Part shown: in pieces, positions 18,726 to 28,247 of the stretch
Numbering within the stretch: position 1 is the stretch's first letter
Layout: every line of letters begins with the position of its first letter
NCBI RefSeq assembly: GCF_003732275.1
Contig: NZ_MOBM01000038.1
Span: 124,001 to 188,000, forward strand
Direction of reading: 5' to 3'
Length of the DNA stretch: 64,000 bases
From: Pseudomonas frederiksbergensis
Lineage (GTDB): Bacteria > Pseudomonadota > Gammaproteobacteria > Pseudomonadales > Pseudomonadaceae
The notes under the pieces: generated by a model
The model's input: only the letters and a program-made list of their open reading frames with translations
What the model was told of the DNA's origin: nothing
Databases searched by the model: none
Position numbers and translations under genes: made by a program

Positions 18726-20075
18726 TTATTCCTCGGTCAACGCGGAGCCTGCCCGGTCGAGCAGCGGTTTGAACAAATAGTTGAGGAGTGAACGTTCACC
18801 GGTGCGCACGAACATTTCTGCCGGCATGCCGGGCTTGATCACCAGACCGTTGAGTTTTTCCATGGCCTGATCGCTGACGCTGCTGCGCAGCACGTAGTAC
18901 GGCACACCGGTTTTTTCGTCGACCATTTGGTCGGCGGAGATCAGGCTGACTTCGCCGGGGACCCGCGGGGTGCGGCTCTGGTTGAACGCGGTGAACAGAA
19001 TGTCCACCGGCAAGTGCGTGCCGACCTTGTCAATCAGGTTGATCGGCAGGTGCCCTTCCACTTCCAGGCGGGTGCCTTGCGGGACGATCTCCAGCAGTGT
19101 CTCGCCCTGACGTACCACCGCGCCTTCGGTGTGAACCCCAAGGTTAACGGCGATGCCGTCGGCAGTGGCGATGATTTCGCTGTGTTGCAGGTCGAAGCCG
19201 GCGGAAGTCAGTTGCTCTTCCAGGGTCACGCTTTTGAGCTGCGCGTCGGCCAGCTGGCTGCGGACTTCCTTCTGGTATTCCTCGCTGTGCTGTTGCAGTT
19301 TCAGGCGGGATTCAAGGATGCCCTGCTCCACGCGGCCACTTTCGCCGGTGTTTTCTGCCAGCTGTTGCTGCACTTGCGACAACTGACGCTGGTAATCCAT
19401 CAAGCGGTTGCGCGGGATGTAACCGTTATCCGCCAAGGGCTGCAGATTGCTCAATTGTTGTTGCAGTGAACTGGCCTGGGCCGTCAGGTCGGTGCGCGCG
19501 CGGCGCATGCCGGCCAGTTGCGCGCTCGCGCCTTCGATGTTGGCGCGCAGGGCGGCTTGCTCACGGGAAAAGGCTTCGCGACGGCTGCTGAACAATTGCC
19601 GTTGGCCTTCGAGTACCAAGGCCAGACGCGGGTCAGGATCGTTGCTCAGTTCGACGGGGAAATTCACCTGTTTGAGGTTGTCCCGTTCACTCTGCCACCG
19701 TGCCAGGCTGGCCCACGCCATGCGGTATTGCGCTTGCAGCGATTGAACGTCTGCCGCGACCTGGGTCTGGTCGAGGCGGAACAGCGGCTGACCCTGCTTC
19801 ACCACTTGGCCTTCGCGCACCAGAATCTGGCTGACCACACCGCTGCTCATCGATTGCACGGCTTTGCGCTTGCCCGAGACCACCACGGTCCCCTGCACCG
19901 GAATCCCTTGATCGAGCGGCGCAAGGCTCGCCCAGGTGAAGAAACTGCCGGCGCCGACAATCGCCAGAATCCAGCCCATGCGGGCGAAGAAACGCGCGTC
20001 GCGCTCAGGGCGTGCAGCGATATAATCGTGTTCCATGGTCGCTTCGCTGTCGTCGTTCATGCGTGCGCTGCTCAT
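18726..20075 (-). CDS. aprE: HlyD-family periplasmic adaptor of the protease exporter (AprE)
   Basis: 449 residues. A short cytosolic N-terminus is followed by one membrane helix (GWILAIVGAGSFFTWASLAPL at about 34-54), a lipoyl half-motif (GIPVQGTVVVSG), long coiled-coil hairpins (about 100-290) and the C-terminal beta-barrel domain typical of PrtE/AprE adaptors. It bridges the ABC transporter AprD and the channel AprF. Overlaps the end of aprD by 4 bases, a sign of translational coupling. Confidence 0.92.
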   Translation of the reverse strand: MSSARMNDDSEATMEHDYIAARPERDARFFARMGWILAIVGAGSFFTWASLAPLDQGIPVQGTVVVSGKRKAVQSMSSGVVSQILVREGQVVKQGQPLFRLDQTQVAADVQSLQAQYRMAWASLARWQSERDNLKQVNFPVELSNDPDPRLALVLEGQRQLFSSRREAFSREQAALRANIEGASAQLAGMRRARTDLTAQASSLQQQLSNLQPLADNGYIPRNRLMDYQRQLSQVQQQLAENTGESGRVEQGILESRLKLQQHSEEYQKEVRSQLADAQLKSVTLEEQLTSAGFDLQHSEIIATADGIAVNLGVHTEGAVVRQGETLLEIVPQGTRLEVEGHLPINLIDKVGTHLPVDILFTAFNQSRTPRVPGEVSLISADQMVDEKTGVPYYVLRSSVSDQAMEKLNGLVIKPGMPAEMFVRTGERSLLNYLFKPLLDRAGSALTEE

Positions 20076-21859
20076 ACACCCGAATTCCTTGTCGTGGGCT
20101 GATACTGCCGGCTCATGCTGAGCCCGCCCGGTGCTTGCGCAGGTTTTTCACGTTGTTGCTCCTGGGCTCCTGACTGGTTACCGGCAAGCGCCTTGAGCAC
20201 TTCCTGGCTTGGGCCGAAGGCCTGCAAGCGACCTTCGTTGAGCACCAGCAACTTGTCGGCCTGGGCCAGGGCCGAAGAGCGATGGGTGACCAGAATCACG
20301 CTGGTGCCTCGGGCCTTCATGTGCGCGATGGCGCCGGCCAGTGCCGCTTCGCCGACGGTGTCGAGGTTGGAGTTCGGTTCATCCAGCACCACCAGGCTCG
20401 GGTTGCCGTACAGCGCACGAGCCAGGGCCACACGTTGCTTCTGGCCGCCGGACAAACCGCTGCCGTCCTCGCCAAGCACCGTGTCGTAGCCCTGCGGCAT
20501 GCGCAGGATCAGTTCATGAACGCCGGCCTGTTGCGCGGCTTCGACGACTTTTTGCGGGTCCGCCTCACGGAATCGGGCGATGTTTTCGGCGATGCTGCCG
20601 CTGAACAATTCGATGTCCTGGGGCAGGTAACCGATGTAGGGGCCAAGGTCATCGCGGTTCCAGCGATGAATGTCCGCGCCGTCGAGGCGTACCGTGCCGC
20701 CCAACGTCGGCCAGACGCCGACCAGCACCCGGGCCAGGGTCGATTTACCGGAGCCGGAAGCCCCGAGCACGCCCAACACTTCCCCGGCGCCCAGGTTGAA
20801 ATTGACCATGTGCAAGGTCGCTGCCCGTTGCCCTGGCGGGCCGGCGCTGACTTGTTCGAACGTGATCTGGCCTTTCGGCGCCGGCAGCGCCATGGCCTCG
20901 TCACTCGGTGGAAAGGCTTGCAGCAAGGCATCGAGACGGCGGTAAGCGAGTTTGGCGCCGCTCCACTGTTTCCACACGGCGATCAACTGATCGATGGGGC
21001 TCAGTACCCGGCCCATCAGGATGGAACCGGCGATCATCATCCCGGCGGTCATGTCACCCTTGATCACCAGCAAGGCGCCCAACCCCAGCACCAGGGATTG
21101 CAGGCACAGGCGCAGGGTTTTGCTCAGGGAACTGATGACCGCGCCGGTGTCGCTGGCCTGATTCTGCAAGCCGAGAAAACGCGAGTGAACCCCAAACCAG
21201 CGCTTGCGCAAGACACCGAGCATGCCCATGGCCTGAATGGTTTCGGCGTTATGCAGGTGACTGGTGGCCAGTTGGCTGGATTTCTGGGAAAACCCCGCGG
21301 CTTCGCCCAAAGGCTTTTTGGTCATCGCCTCGTTGAGGCAGGCCAGACCGATCAGCAGCACCGCACCTGCGGTGGCCAATACACCGAGCCAGACGTTGAA
21401 CAGAAAGATCACAAACAGATAGACCGGAAACCACGGTGCATCGAAGAAGGCAAACAGCGCCGGGCCGGTGACGAATTGGCGAATATGGGTCAGGTCGCCC
21501 AAGGATTGCCCGGCGTTGCCCTCGCCTTTGAACAGGTTGCGTTCGAAAGCGGCTTGATACACCCGCAGGTTAAAACGGCGCTCCAGTTGGCTGCCGATAC
21601 GAATGACGATAAAGCTGCGCACGATCTCCAGCAGACCGATGAAGGCAAAGAATCCGACCACCATCAACGACAACATCGCCAGTGTGGTTTCATTTTGCGA
21701 AGACAGTACCCGGTCATAGACCTGGAGCATATAAATCGACGGGACCAACATCAGCACATTAATCAGTGCGGTAAAACACCCGACGCTGATCAGGATGCTT
21801 TTATAGTCGCCCAGCGCCTTGAATAACGGTGCAGTGGCCGGGCTCTTCGCCATCTTCAT
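20072..21859 (-). CDS. aprD: Type I secretion ABC transporter, permease and ATPase (AprD)
   Basis: 595 residues from the ATG at 21857-21859, with AGGA at 7-base spacing; the upstream extension is unlikely. An ABC exporter membrane domain occupies about 15-310, then an ATPase domain with Walker A GASGSGKST (366-374), signature LSGGQKQR (469-476), Walker B LVVLDEP (489-495) and switch His in VTHRSS. No N-terminal peptidase-like domain, as in PrtD/AprD. Energises export of the serralysin and the two lipases, recognised by their C-termini. Confidence 0.93.
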   Translation of the reverse strand: MKMAKSPATAPLFKALGDYKSILISVGCFTALINVLMLVPSIYMLQVYDRVLSSQNETTLAMLSLMVVGFFAFIGLLEIVRSFIVIRIGSQLERRFNLRVYQAAFERNLFKGEGNAGQSLGDLTHIRQFVTGPALFAFFDAPWFPVYLFVIFLFNVWLGVLATAGAVLLIGLACLNEAMTKKPLGEAAGFSQKSSQLATSHLHNAETIQAMGMLGVLRKRWFGVHSRFLGLQNQASDTGAVISSLSKTLRLCLQSLVLGLGALLVIKGDMTAGMMIAGSILMGRVLSPIDQLIAVWKQWSGAKLAYRRLDALLQAFPPSDEAMALPAPKGQITFEQVSAGPPGQRAATLHMVNFNLGAGEVLGVLGASGSGKSTLARVLVGVWPTLGGTVRLDGADIHRWNRDDLGPYIGYLPQDIELFSGSIAENIARFREADPQKVVEAAQQAGVHELILRMPQGYDTVLGEDGSGLSGGQKQRVALARALYGNPSLVVLDEPNSNLDTVGEAALAGAIAHMKARGTSVILVTHRSSALAQADKLLVLNEGRLQAFGPSQEVLKALAGNQSGAQEQQREKPAQAPGGLSMSRQYQPTTRNSGV

Positions 21860-22066
21860 TGGTTTTTCCTGAGGTATTAATCCTCGCCTTACTTGGCGAG
21901 GTTCCAATTAACTGTCCGCACATGGGTCGAGACGTTCTTTCGCCGATATTGCTTACACATTAATAACAACTCTTTGTGTTCTTCAAAGAGCTCCGGTTAT
22001 TGAACGGCTGCTTATAACGGCAATAACGAGCTTTATATTCAGCGCCTGGTGCCGGTCCGGCATTTC

Positions 22067-22492
22067 TCACTTAAGCGCTGCGCGCTCGAGCGTAATGATC
22101 AGACCTGACTTCAAGGTGCTTTTATAAAACCCCTCATGCTGTCGGCTGAAAAACACAATTCTTGAGCCTTCTTTTCCGGTCACCGCAATACCGTCCGGTT
22201 CCGGGAACCAGCCAATCGCCGATTCGTTCAGCCAGGCGCCGAGGCAGTCAGCCCCCTCACCCAGGGTCTCGTTCACTTTGAGCTCGATCGAGCAAACATT
22301 CGACGGTTTGTCCTGCAGCGCCTGGGACTCTGGCGAATCTTGCGCGGTGTTCAAGGTGGCCTGCCATTTCCCGGCGAGTTCCGACGGATCGGCTAATTTA
22401 AGACTGCGTGCCATGGCTACATCTCCAAGAAACATCATCAGCGTCGCCAACAGCCACGCGGTTGCTTTGTAGGTAAAAGCGTTCTGGATCAT
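22067..22492 (-). CDS. inh: Alkaline metalloprotease inhibitor (Inh/AprI, family I38)
   Basis: 141 residues with a signal peptide (ATAWLLATLMMFLGDVAMA, cleavage before RSLKLADP). The mature N-terminus SLKLADPSELAGKW is the I38 trunk that inserts into the serralysin active-site cleft. Two cysteines (VCSIEL and DCLGAW) form the family disulfide. The eight-strand barrel ends TLERAALK. It protects the periplasm from stray protease. It sits 95 bases after the aprA stop and about 207 bases before aprD, the usual order. No strong ribosome site is visible. Confidence 0.9.
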   Translation of the reverse strand: MIQNAFTYKATAWLLATLMMFLGDVAMARSLKLADPSELAGKWQATLNTAQDSPESQALQDKPSNVCSIELKVNETLGEGADCLGAWLNESAIGWFPEPDGIAVTGKEGSRIVFFSRQHEGFYKSTLKSGLIITLERAALK

Positions 22493-22587
22493 AGGGCGTT
22501 TTACTCATGTTGTAGCCTTACTTATGGCACCTGCCTACAAGGGACAGAGAACGACGCCTCAAGCGCCGCCCTCCTTTTTGCCCTGAA

Positions 22588-24045
22588 TCAGGCCACGATG
22601 TCCGAGAACGCCGCCTGGCCAACGGTGCTGACCAGGAAGTCAGCCACGCCGTGCCCGGAGAAGTCCACCGACAACAGGCTGTTGCCGCCTGAAGTGGTCA
22701 ATACCGCATCACCTGCCGCGCCGGTGAACGAATTCACGAAGTGCAGGCCTGCGCCGTTGGTGATGCCGGTCAGGTCGATCTTGTCCAGGCCACTGACAAA
22801 ATCGAGGATCTGGTCGACGGCACCTGGCTTGGAGTCGCTGCTGGCCGCAAACACAAAGGTGTCCGAACCCGAACCGCCCCAGAGTTTGTCCGCACCGCCC
22901 GCGCCGAAGAGGATGTCGTTGCCGGCACCGCCCTTCAATTCGTTGGCCACGCCGTTACCGATCAGCAGGTCGCTACCCGAACCGCCAATCGCGTTTTCGA
23001 CGGTGACGCCCTTGGCGATGGACACGTTACCCACCATGCCGCCAACGTCGGAGAATGAGGCTTCATTGAGGCTGATCTTCTGGTTTTGGGTGAACCCGGA
23101 GAAGTCCAGGGTGTCCTTGCCGCCCGCATCCCAGACCGAGAACACGACTTTGTCCGACGACGAAGACGCGCTCAGGAAGTCGCGACCGGCGTTGGAGTTG
23201 AAGCCGTAGGTGGTATCACCGGTACGGGTGGTGGTGTTGGCACCGTAGAGTTTCTGGATGGCGGCGATATCGTCCATCAGCGGGCCGGACGCATAGGCTT
23301 CCACACCACTCTTGCTGAAATTCTGGTCGGTATTGCTTTCGCTCCAGTAGCTCATGACGCTGTAGCCGCGGGTGTCTTCCCCGTAAGTCGCGTCATTGTA
23401 AGTGGGTGCGCCTTCACCAGCGTTGTAATCACCAGGGTGAGCGAGGCCCAGGGTGTGACCGATTTCGTGGGTCAGGGTCTGACGGCCGTAGTTGTTCAGG
23501 TCCGGCGTCTTGTTCGGCGTGTAGCTGCTGTTGGTCAGGTACCAGGAAGTACCGTCATAACCTGCACCCGTGCCAGGCAGGTAGGCGAATGCCGCCGCGC
23601 CGTCCTGACCGCCGCTGTAGTTACCGAAGGTCATGTGACCGTCACCACCTGAGGACTTCTCGGTAAAAGTGACATTGGCCACATCGGCCCAGGATTGCAT
23701 GGCGAGTGCAGCCTGTGCTTTCTGTTGCGCGCTGAACTGACTGAACCCGGTGATGCCGTGCTTGTTCATGGTGCTCGACGAAGCCGAGGTCAGGAACGTG
23801 TAGGTGAGTTCGATTTTGCCGCTGCCGTCCTTGTCCTGGTAGGCAGCGCCGTCACGCAGCAGCTGGGTAGCAGCCTCGTCGACGGAGAAGGAGGGTTTGC
23901 CATTGACCGTGAGATTGCCACCCCGATCATACTGATGGCTGAAACTATCGATCTGGTTGTAGGCGGAACTGGGTGCAGCCAGCGCTTGCAATGGCGCAAA
24001 GGCCTGTTCGGCAAGATCAATAGCGTTGTCTTTTACTTTCGACAT
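22588..24045 (-). CDS. aprA: Serralysin-family extracellular alkaline metalloprotease (AprA/AprX)
   Basis: 485 residues from the ATG at 24043-24045, with AAGGAAG upstream; a 35-codon in-frame extension runs into the promoter and is not expected. Zinc motif HEIGHTLGLAH (His193, Glu194, His197, His203) and Met-turn SVMSYW (Met231, Tyr233). RTX calcium repeats around residues 330-400 (GGSGSDLLIGNG, GGAGNDILFGAGGADKLWGG) and a C-terminal type I signal ending SDIVA. Secreted by AprDEF and held in check by Inh. The P. fluorescens orthologue is the heat-stable milk-spoilage protease AprX. First gene of the locus; the upstream region is AT-rich. Confidence 0.95.
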   Translation of the reverse strand: MSKVKDNAIDLAEQAFAPLQALAAPSSAYNQIDSFSHQYDRGGNLTVNGKPSFSVDEAATQLLRDGAAYQDKDGSGKIELTYTFLTSASSSTMNKHGITGFSQFSAQQKAQAALAMQSWADVANVTFTEKSSGGDGHMTFGNYSGGQDGAAAFAYLPGTGAGYDGTSWYLTNSSYTPNKTPDLNNYGRQTLTHEIGHTLGLAHPGDYNAGEGAPTYNDATYGEDTRGYSVMSYWSESNTDQNFSKSGVEAYASGPLMDDIAAIQKLYGANTTTRTGDTTYGFNSNAGRDFLSASSSSDKVVFSVWDAGGKDTLDFSGFTQNQKISLNEASFSDVGGMVGNVSIAKGVTVENAIGGSGSDLLIGNGVANELKGGAGNDILFGAGGADKLWGGSGSDTFVFAASSDSKPGAVDQILDFVSGLDKIDLTGITNGAGLHFVNSFTGAAGDAVLTTSGGNSLLSVDFSGHGVADFLVSTVGQAAFSDIVA

Positions 24046-24420
24046 AAACACACTTCCTTGTTTAGCAATGGAACAGTTTTTGTCCGATACGACAATCTCT
24101 GGCGAGATCGTCCTATCACTCGCCCAATGAAGGCGTATAAAAACTGACACAATTCGAAATCAAACGTCTACATTTTTTTTGACGTCAAATTGATCTGTTC
24201 CGGCGAACTCCAGCAAACAGTACGTGCGCTGTCGAAATATAGTTTTTAGTTGAAGGTTTTAGCCGGATTGTCTGACAATCTTCTATCTAAATATTAAATA
24301 GGGGTAAGTTGTTTTTCTGTAGATGAGTTCGCATTTTTCTGGACTTATTAATATAAGTGCCAGCGCATTGCCATCAAATAAATTAAACGATCAGTTAGTT
24401 GTAGACAGCCACGCAGATGT
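24046..24420. promoter_or_regulatory. AT-rich upstream region of aprA with two palindromes
   Basis: About 375 bases without a gene, clearly richer in A+T than the coding sequence around it. It contains the perfect 12-base palindrome TTTGACGTCAAA at 24178-24189 and the inverted repeat ATTGTC-T-GACAAT at 24267-24279. Regulation of aprA/aprX by quorum, iron, temperature and Gac signals is known in the group; which factor would bind these sites cannot be told. Confidence 0.45.
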
Positions 24421-24429
24421 CACCGTTGG

Positions 24430-24715
24430 CGAGGTCGCTGGTGCTGTTTCTTTATTATTGGAGAGCTGGCAGGCCGGATGATTGCGTTGTAGCCCAGCCA
24501 GCGGCAGGGCTCCGGCTCCCAGGCCTTGAGCATGTCGAGACCGCCCTGAGGAATGACCCACGGCTGGCGGACCAACTCGGTATCGCGCTGAAGAATCAGG
24601 TCGGCCAGGGTTCGCCCGCCGAGGTTGCTGGCACCGACGCCCTCCCCGCCATAACCGCCGGACAAGGCGATGCCGCTGGTCTGTGGCCCCGTGGAATGCC
24701 CCGGCAATATTGGCC
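24430..24715 (-). pseudogene. Remnant of a FAD-dependent oxidoreductase (DAO family), C-terminal end only
   Basis: A minus-strand frame encodes GYGGEGVGASNLGGRTLADL, then LQRDTELVRQPWVIPQGGLD and KAWEPEPCRWLGYNAII. This is the closing part of DAO-type amine/amino-acid oxidases such as the PuuB-like group (glycine-rich FAD-contacting GYGGEGV and WEPEPxRWLG). The N-terminal FAD-binding domain is absent and the flanks are unrelated, so this is a truncated leftover rather than a working enzyme. Confidence 0.6.
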
Positions 24716-24907
24716 TTTCGCCACAAAATCGGTATCTCGTGATCTGCGTCAAAAAAAAATGAACCAATCGCTAAACGGACTGAAAAAATCCACATGATTT
24801 TCACATCTGGATGCTACTTTTAAAGACAGTCACCGGTTGAGCCATTGAAGGTTCTTCCCTCCTAACATGAGCTAAAGGAAGCGCTCGATGATGAAGGTGG
24901 GCAACAC

Positions 24908-25183
24908 ATGAATGAAAGGTCTTTCAGCAAAGTCACTTTTCCCAATGCCTGCCAGCTGATGCGCTGGCATTTTCATCCCATGGGTTTCGAGGCGACCATG
25001 GATGCACCGGGCAGTATGGTTGCCCGGCTGTTCGACCGCGCCAGTGGCGAAACCATGATCGCCATTGCCGGCATTCCTTGCGCAACGGTCATGAATGCGG
25101 CGGATGTAGAACGAATCATCGAAGCTGTGGAAGCTGAGCTGGAGGCGTTCATTCCACCGGAGGCCCTCAGAAGCTATGCCTGA
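24908..25183 (+). CDS. DUF1652 family protein
   Basis: 91 residues. The pattern of a short N-terminal helix, MRWHFHPMGFEATMD, a strand pair with ARLFDRASGETMIAIAGIPCA and a C-terminal helix RIIEAVEAELEAF matches DUF1652, a small soluble family common in Pseudomonas with no known function. Isolated on the plus strand between a pseudogene and a REPIN. A GAAGGTGGG stretch about 10 bases upstream is a plausible ribosome site. Confidence 0.8.
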   Translation: MNERSFSKVTFPNACQLMRWHFHPMGFEATMDAPGSMVARLFDRASGETMIAIAGIPCATVMNAADVERIIEAVEAELEAFIPPEALRSYA

Positions 25184-25227
25184 TGGTCGGCCCTGTGAGA
25201 GCGGCCTGTGGCTATAGGGCTTGCCTT

Positions 25228-25361
25228 TGGCGAGGGGGCTTGCCCCCGTTCGGCTGCGAAGCAGTCGCAAAACCGGTTGATGCGTTTTTAGCTGGAGGAT
25301 CGCGGTGGGTGTTTTTTGGGGGGGCAGCTGCGCGGCCCAACGGGGGCAAGCCCCCTCGCCA
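25228..25361. repeat. REPIN with extra half-element
   Basis: Arms TGGCGAGGGGGCTTGCCCCC and CGGGGGCAAGCCCCCTCGCC A; spacer with CGGCTGCGAAGCAGTCGC. A single half-REP of the other subtype (AAGCCCGCTCCCACAT) follows at 25365-25380, next to the stop of the transsulfuration gene. Confidence 0.8.
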
Positions 25362-25389
25362 CACAAGCCCGCTCCCACATTGATTGCGT

Positions 25390-26571
25390 TTAACTAATCT
25401 GCATCAGGGCCTGTGCCAGATCGGCGCGCAGGTCTTCGACATCCTCGACACCCACTGACAAACGCACCAGCGCATCGCCAATACCGAGTTGCGCACGGGT
25501 TTCTGCCGGGATGCTGGCATGGGTCATGATCGCCGGGTGCTCGATCAGGCTTTCCACTCCGCCCAGGCTCTCGGCCAGGGCGAAGATCCGCACACTCTCG
25601 AGGAAACGCCTGGCGCCGGCCAGGTCGCAGTTCAGGTCGAGGGAAATCATCCCGCCGAATCCACGCATCTGTCGCCGCGCCAGTTCGTACTGTGGATGCG
25701 ATGGCAGGCCTGGATAATAGACGCGCGCCACCTGCGGCTGACGCTCCAGCCATTGCGCCAGCTCCAGCGCGTTGCTGCAATGGCGCTCCATGCGCAGCGC
25801 CAATGTCTTCACCCCGCGCAACGTGAGAAAAGCGTCGAATGGCCCGGCGATCGCCCCCACCGCGTTCTGCAGGAAACCCAGGCGCTCGGCCAGTTCAGCA
25901 TTCTGCCCGACCACCGCAATGCCGCCGATCACATCGGAGTGACCGTTCAGGTACTTGGTCGTCGAGTGCAGCACGATATCGAAGCCCAACTCCAGCGGAC
26001 GCTGAATCCAAGGGCTGGCGAAGGTATTGTCGGCCACACAAATGATGCCTCGCTCGCGGCAGATACGCGCGACGGCGGCGAGGTCAGTGAGGCTCAGCAA
26101 AGGATTGCTCGGCGTCTCGACCCAAACCATCCGCGTGTCGTCCTGAAGCGCCGCTTCGAAGGCCGTCAGCTCGGTCAGATCAACAAAACTGAAGCGATGC
26201 CCGGCACTGCGCTGGCGCACTTTGTCGAACAGTCGGAATGTACCGCCATACAAGTCATTGCCGGAGACGATGTGGGCGCCAGCATCGAGCAATTCGAGCA
26301 CGTTGGCGATCGCCGCCAGCCCGGAAGCGAAGGCGAAGGCCCGAGTACCGCCCTCGAGGTCCGCCACACAACGCTCCAGCGCAAAGCGCGTCGGGTTATG
26401 CGAGCGCCCGTAATCGAAGCCCTTATGCACACCCGGGCTCTGTTGCAGATAGGTGGAGTTTGCATAAATCGGCGGCATCAGCGCCCCGGTGGTCGGGTCC
26501 GGCGTCTGTCCGGCATGGATCACACGGGTGGCGAAGGCACGTGGCTTGGCGGTTTCATCGTGCTGACTCAT
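25390..26571 (-). CDS. Cys/Met metabolism PLP enzyme (cystathionine gamma-lyase/synthase-like)
   Basis: 393 residues. Fold-type I PLP enzyme of the transsulfuration group: N-terminal active-site tyrosine region STYLQQSPGVHKGFDYGRSHNPTR (about 39-62), FASGLAAIANVL (81-92), VETPSNPLL (151-159), the Schiff-base lysine in LHSTTKYLNGHSD (Lys206) and the C-terminal SLGGVESLIEHPAIMTH. Gene order with the upstream cystathionine beta-synthase (4-base overlap) points to reverse transsulfuration, i.e. cystathionine cleaved to cysteine. Sequence alone does not separate gamma-lyase from gamma-synthase; context favours lyase. Confidence 0.88.
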   Translation of the reverse strand: MSQHDETAKPRAFATRVIHAGQTPDPTTGALMPPIYANSTYLQQSPGVHKGFDYGRSHNPTRFALERCVADLEGGTRAFAFASGLAAIANVLELLDAGAHIVSGNDLYGGTFRLFDKVRQRSAGHRFSFVDLTELTAFEAALQDDTRMVWVETPSNPLLSLTDLAAVARICRERGIICVADNTFASPWIQRPLELGFDIVLHSTTKYLNGHSDVIGGIAVVGQNAELAERLGFLQNAVGAIAGPFDAFLTLRGVKTLALRMERHCSNALELAQWLERQPQVARVYYPGLPSHPQYELARRQMRGFGGMISLDLNCDLAGARRFLESVRIFALAESLGGVESLIEHPAIMTHASIPAETRAQLGIGDALVRLSVGVEDVEDLRADLAQALMQIS

Positions 26572-27944
26572 GTAAGGGATCTCCGCAGGTAATTGAGCAT
26601 GTCGACACGAGTAATCAGCCCATGGAAACCCGAGGTGTCGGCGATCATCGCCACCAACCCACGGTCGAGCTTCGCCTCCAGCTCGCCCAGACTGGCGCCG
26701 GGTGGCAGGACTTCCAGCTTGTCGGTCATCGCACTGCTCACCGGCATACGGAAGTGTGAAGCGTCTTCATGCACACCAAGCAAGATATCGGACTCGTCGA
26801 TCACGCCGACCAGTCGTTGCCCGTCCACCAGCACCGGCAGTTGCGACACATCCGCCAGGCGCATGCGTTGGAACGCGGTGAGCAGCGTGTCGTCCGGCCC
26901 CACGCTGACCACCCGGCCATCCTCGAAGCGCCGCGCGATCAGGTCTCGCAAATCACCGTAACGCTTGCGCGCAAGCAGCCCCTGATCGTTCATCCACTGG
27001 TCGTTGTAGACCTTCGACAGGTAACGGGTGCCGGTGTCGCAGACGAAACTGACCACCCGCTTCGGCTCGGTTTGTTCGCGGCAGTAACGCAATGCCGCCG
27101 CCAGCAATGTGCCGGTCGAAGAGCCGCCGAGAATGCCTTCGGCGCGCAGCAGTTGGCGGGCATGATCGAAGCTTTCCTCGTCGCTGATCGAATAGGCCTT
27201 ACGCACGCTGGACAGGTCGGCAATCGACGGAATGAAGTCTTCGCCAATGCCCTCCACCGCCCAGGAACCGGGCGTACCGAGGGTGCCGCTGCGGCTGTAT
27301 TCGGCCATCACCGAACCGACCGGATCGGCCAGCACCATTTCCAGGTTCGGTTGTACGCGCTGAAAGAAACGGGTCAGCCCGGTCAACGTGCCGGCCGAAC
27401 CGACGCCGACTACGATGGCATCCACATCATGCTGAGTCTGCGCCCAGATCTCCGGAGCGGTACTGCACTCGTGGGCCAGCGGGTTGGCCGGGTTGTTGAA
27501 TTGATCGGCGAAGAAGGCGTCGGGAATTTCCTGCGCCAGCCGCGCAGCGACGTCCTGGTAATACTCGGGATGACCCTTGCCGACATCGGAGCGAGTGATA
27601 TGCACCTCGGCACCCATTGCCTTGAGGTGCAGGACCTTCTCGGTGGACATCTTGTCCGGCACCACCAACACCACCCGATAACCCTTGGCCCGACCGACCA
27701 GGGCCAGGCCCAGACCGGTGTTGCCGGCGGTGGCCTCGACGATGGTGCCACCGGGGCGCAGGCGCCCATCGCGCTCGGCGGCGTCGATCATTGCCAGGCC
27801 GATGCGGTCCTTGATCGAGCCACCGGGGTTCTGCGATTCGAGCTTGAGAAACAGCGTACATGGGCCGGTATCGAAGCGGCTGACGCGCACCAGCGGCGTA
27901 TTGCCGATCAGTTCGAGCACGGCGGGACGGGAGTCGTTCGGCAT
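26568..27944 (-). CDS. Cystathionine beta-synthase with CBS domains
   Basis: 458 residues from the ATG at 27942-27944 (GAGGTGAC just upstream), the length of the P. aeruginosa PA0399-type enzyme. The catalytic domain has LELIGNTPLVRV, PLP lysine Lys45 in GGSIKDRIG, GNTGLGLALV (substrate loop) and the PLP phosphate loop GSSTGTLLAAALR. A pair of CBS domains lies at about 335-458 (VSVGPDDTLLTAFQRM, VGVIDESDILLG). Condenses homocysteine and serine (or O-acetylserine) to cystathionine. Translationally coupled to the downstream transsulfuration gene. Confidence 0.88.
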   Translation of the reverse strand: MPNDSRPAVLELIGNTPLVRVSRFDTGPCTLFLKLESQNPGGSIKDRIGLAMIDAAERDGRLRPGGTIVEATAGNTGLGLALVGRAKGYRVVLVVPDKMSTEKVLHLKAMGAEVHITRSDVGKGHPEYYQDVAARLAQEIPDAFFADQFNNPANPLAHECSTAPEIWAQTQHDVDAIVVGVGSAGTLTGLTRFFQRVQPNLEMVLADPVGSVMAEYSRSGTLGTPGSWAVEGIGEDFIPSIADLSSVRKAYSISDEESFDHARQLLRAEGILGGSSTGTLLAAALRYCREQTEPKRVVSFVCDTGTRYLSKVYNDQWMNDQGLLARKRYGDLRDLIARRFEDGRVVSVGPDDTLLTAFQRMRLADVSQLPVLVDGQRLVGVIDESDILLGVHEDASHFRMPVSSAMTDKLEVLPPGASLGELEAKLDRGLVAMIADTSGFHGLITRVDMLNYLRRSLT

Positions 27945-28090
27945 GTCGTCACCTCGCTGCATGTATCCGCACTGGATGGACAGCGACCTGCGGCGAATCA
28001 TTGCGCGCCAGTCGCAAGCAAAGCCTCGCCTTGGACCATAGGCCGGGATCGCGCCTCCCGCAACTTTTCGCAGCCATTCGGTACTGTCTC

Positions 28091-28206
28091 TGTGGCGAGC
28101 GAGCTTGCTCACGCTTGAGTGCGCAGCGCTCACAAACAATCAGCAATGTTTGTCAGATTTTTTGGGGCCGCTACGCGACCCAACGCGAGCAAGCTCGCTC
28201 GCCACA
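28091..28206. repeat. REPIN, GTGGCGAGCGAGC subtype
   Basis: Arms TGTGGCGAGCGAGCTTGCTC and CGAGCAAGCTCGCTCGCCAC A; spacer includes GAGTGCGCAGCGCTC. Lies between cystathionine beta-synthase and the helicase 3' end. Confidence 0.85.
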
Positions 28207-28247
28207 GGTTTTTCTGACTCAAGACTCTCAGTGAACGGCTTCAGGCG

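Noticed and set aside
20282..21826. 514-codon plus-strand open frame
   Set aside because: Antisense to aprD, Gln/His/Arg-rich and without ribosome site or family.
26769..28118. 449-codon plus-strand open frame
   Set aside because: Shadow of the cystathionine beta-synthase gene on the other strand.
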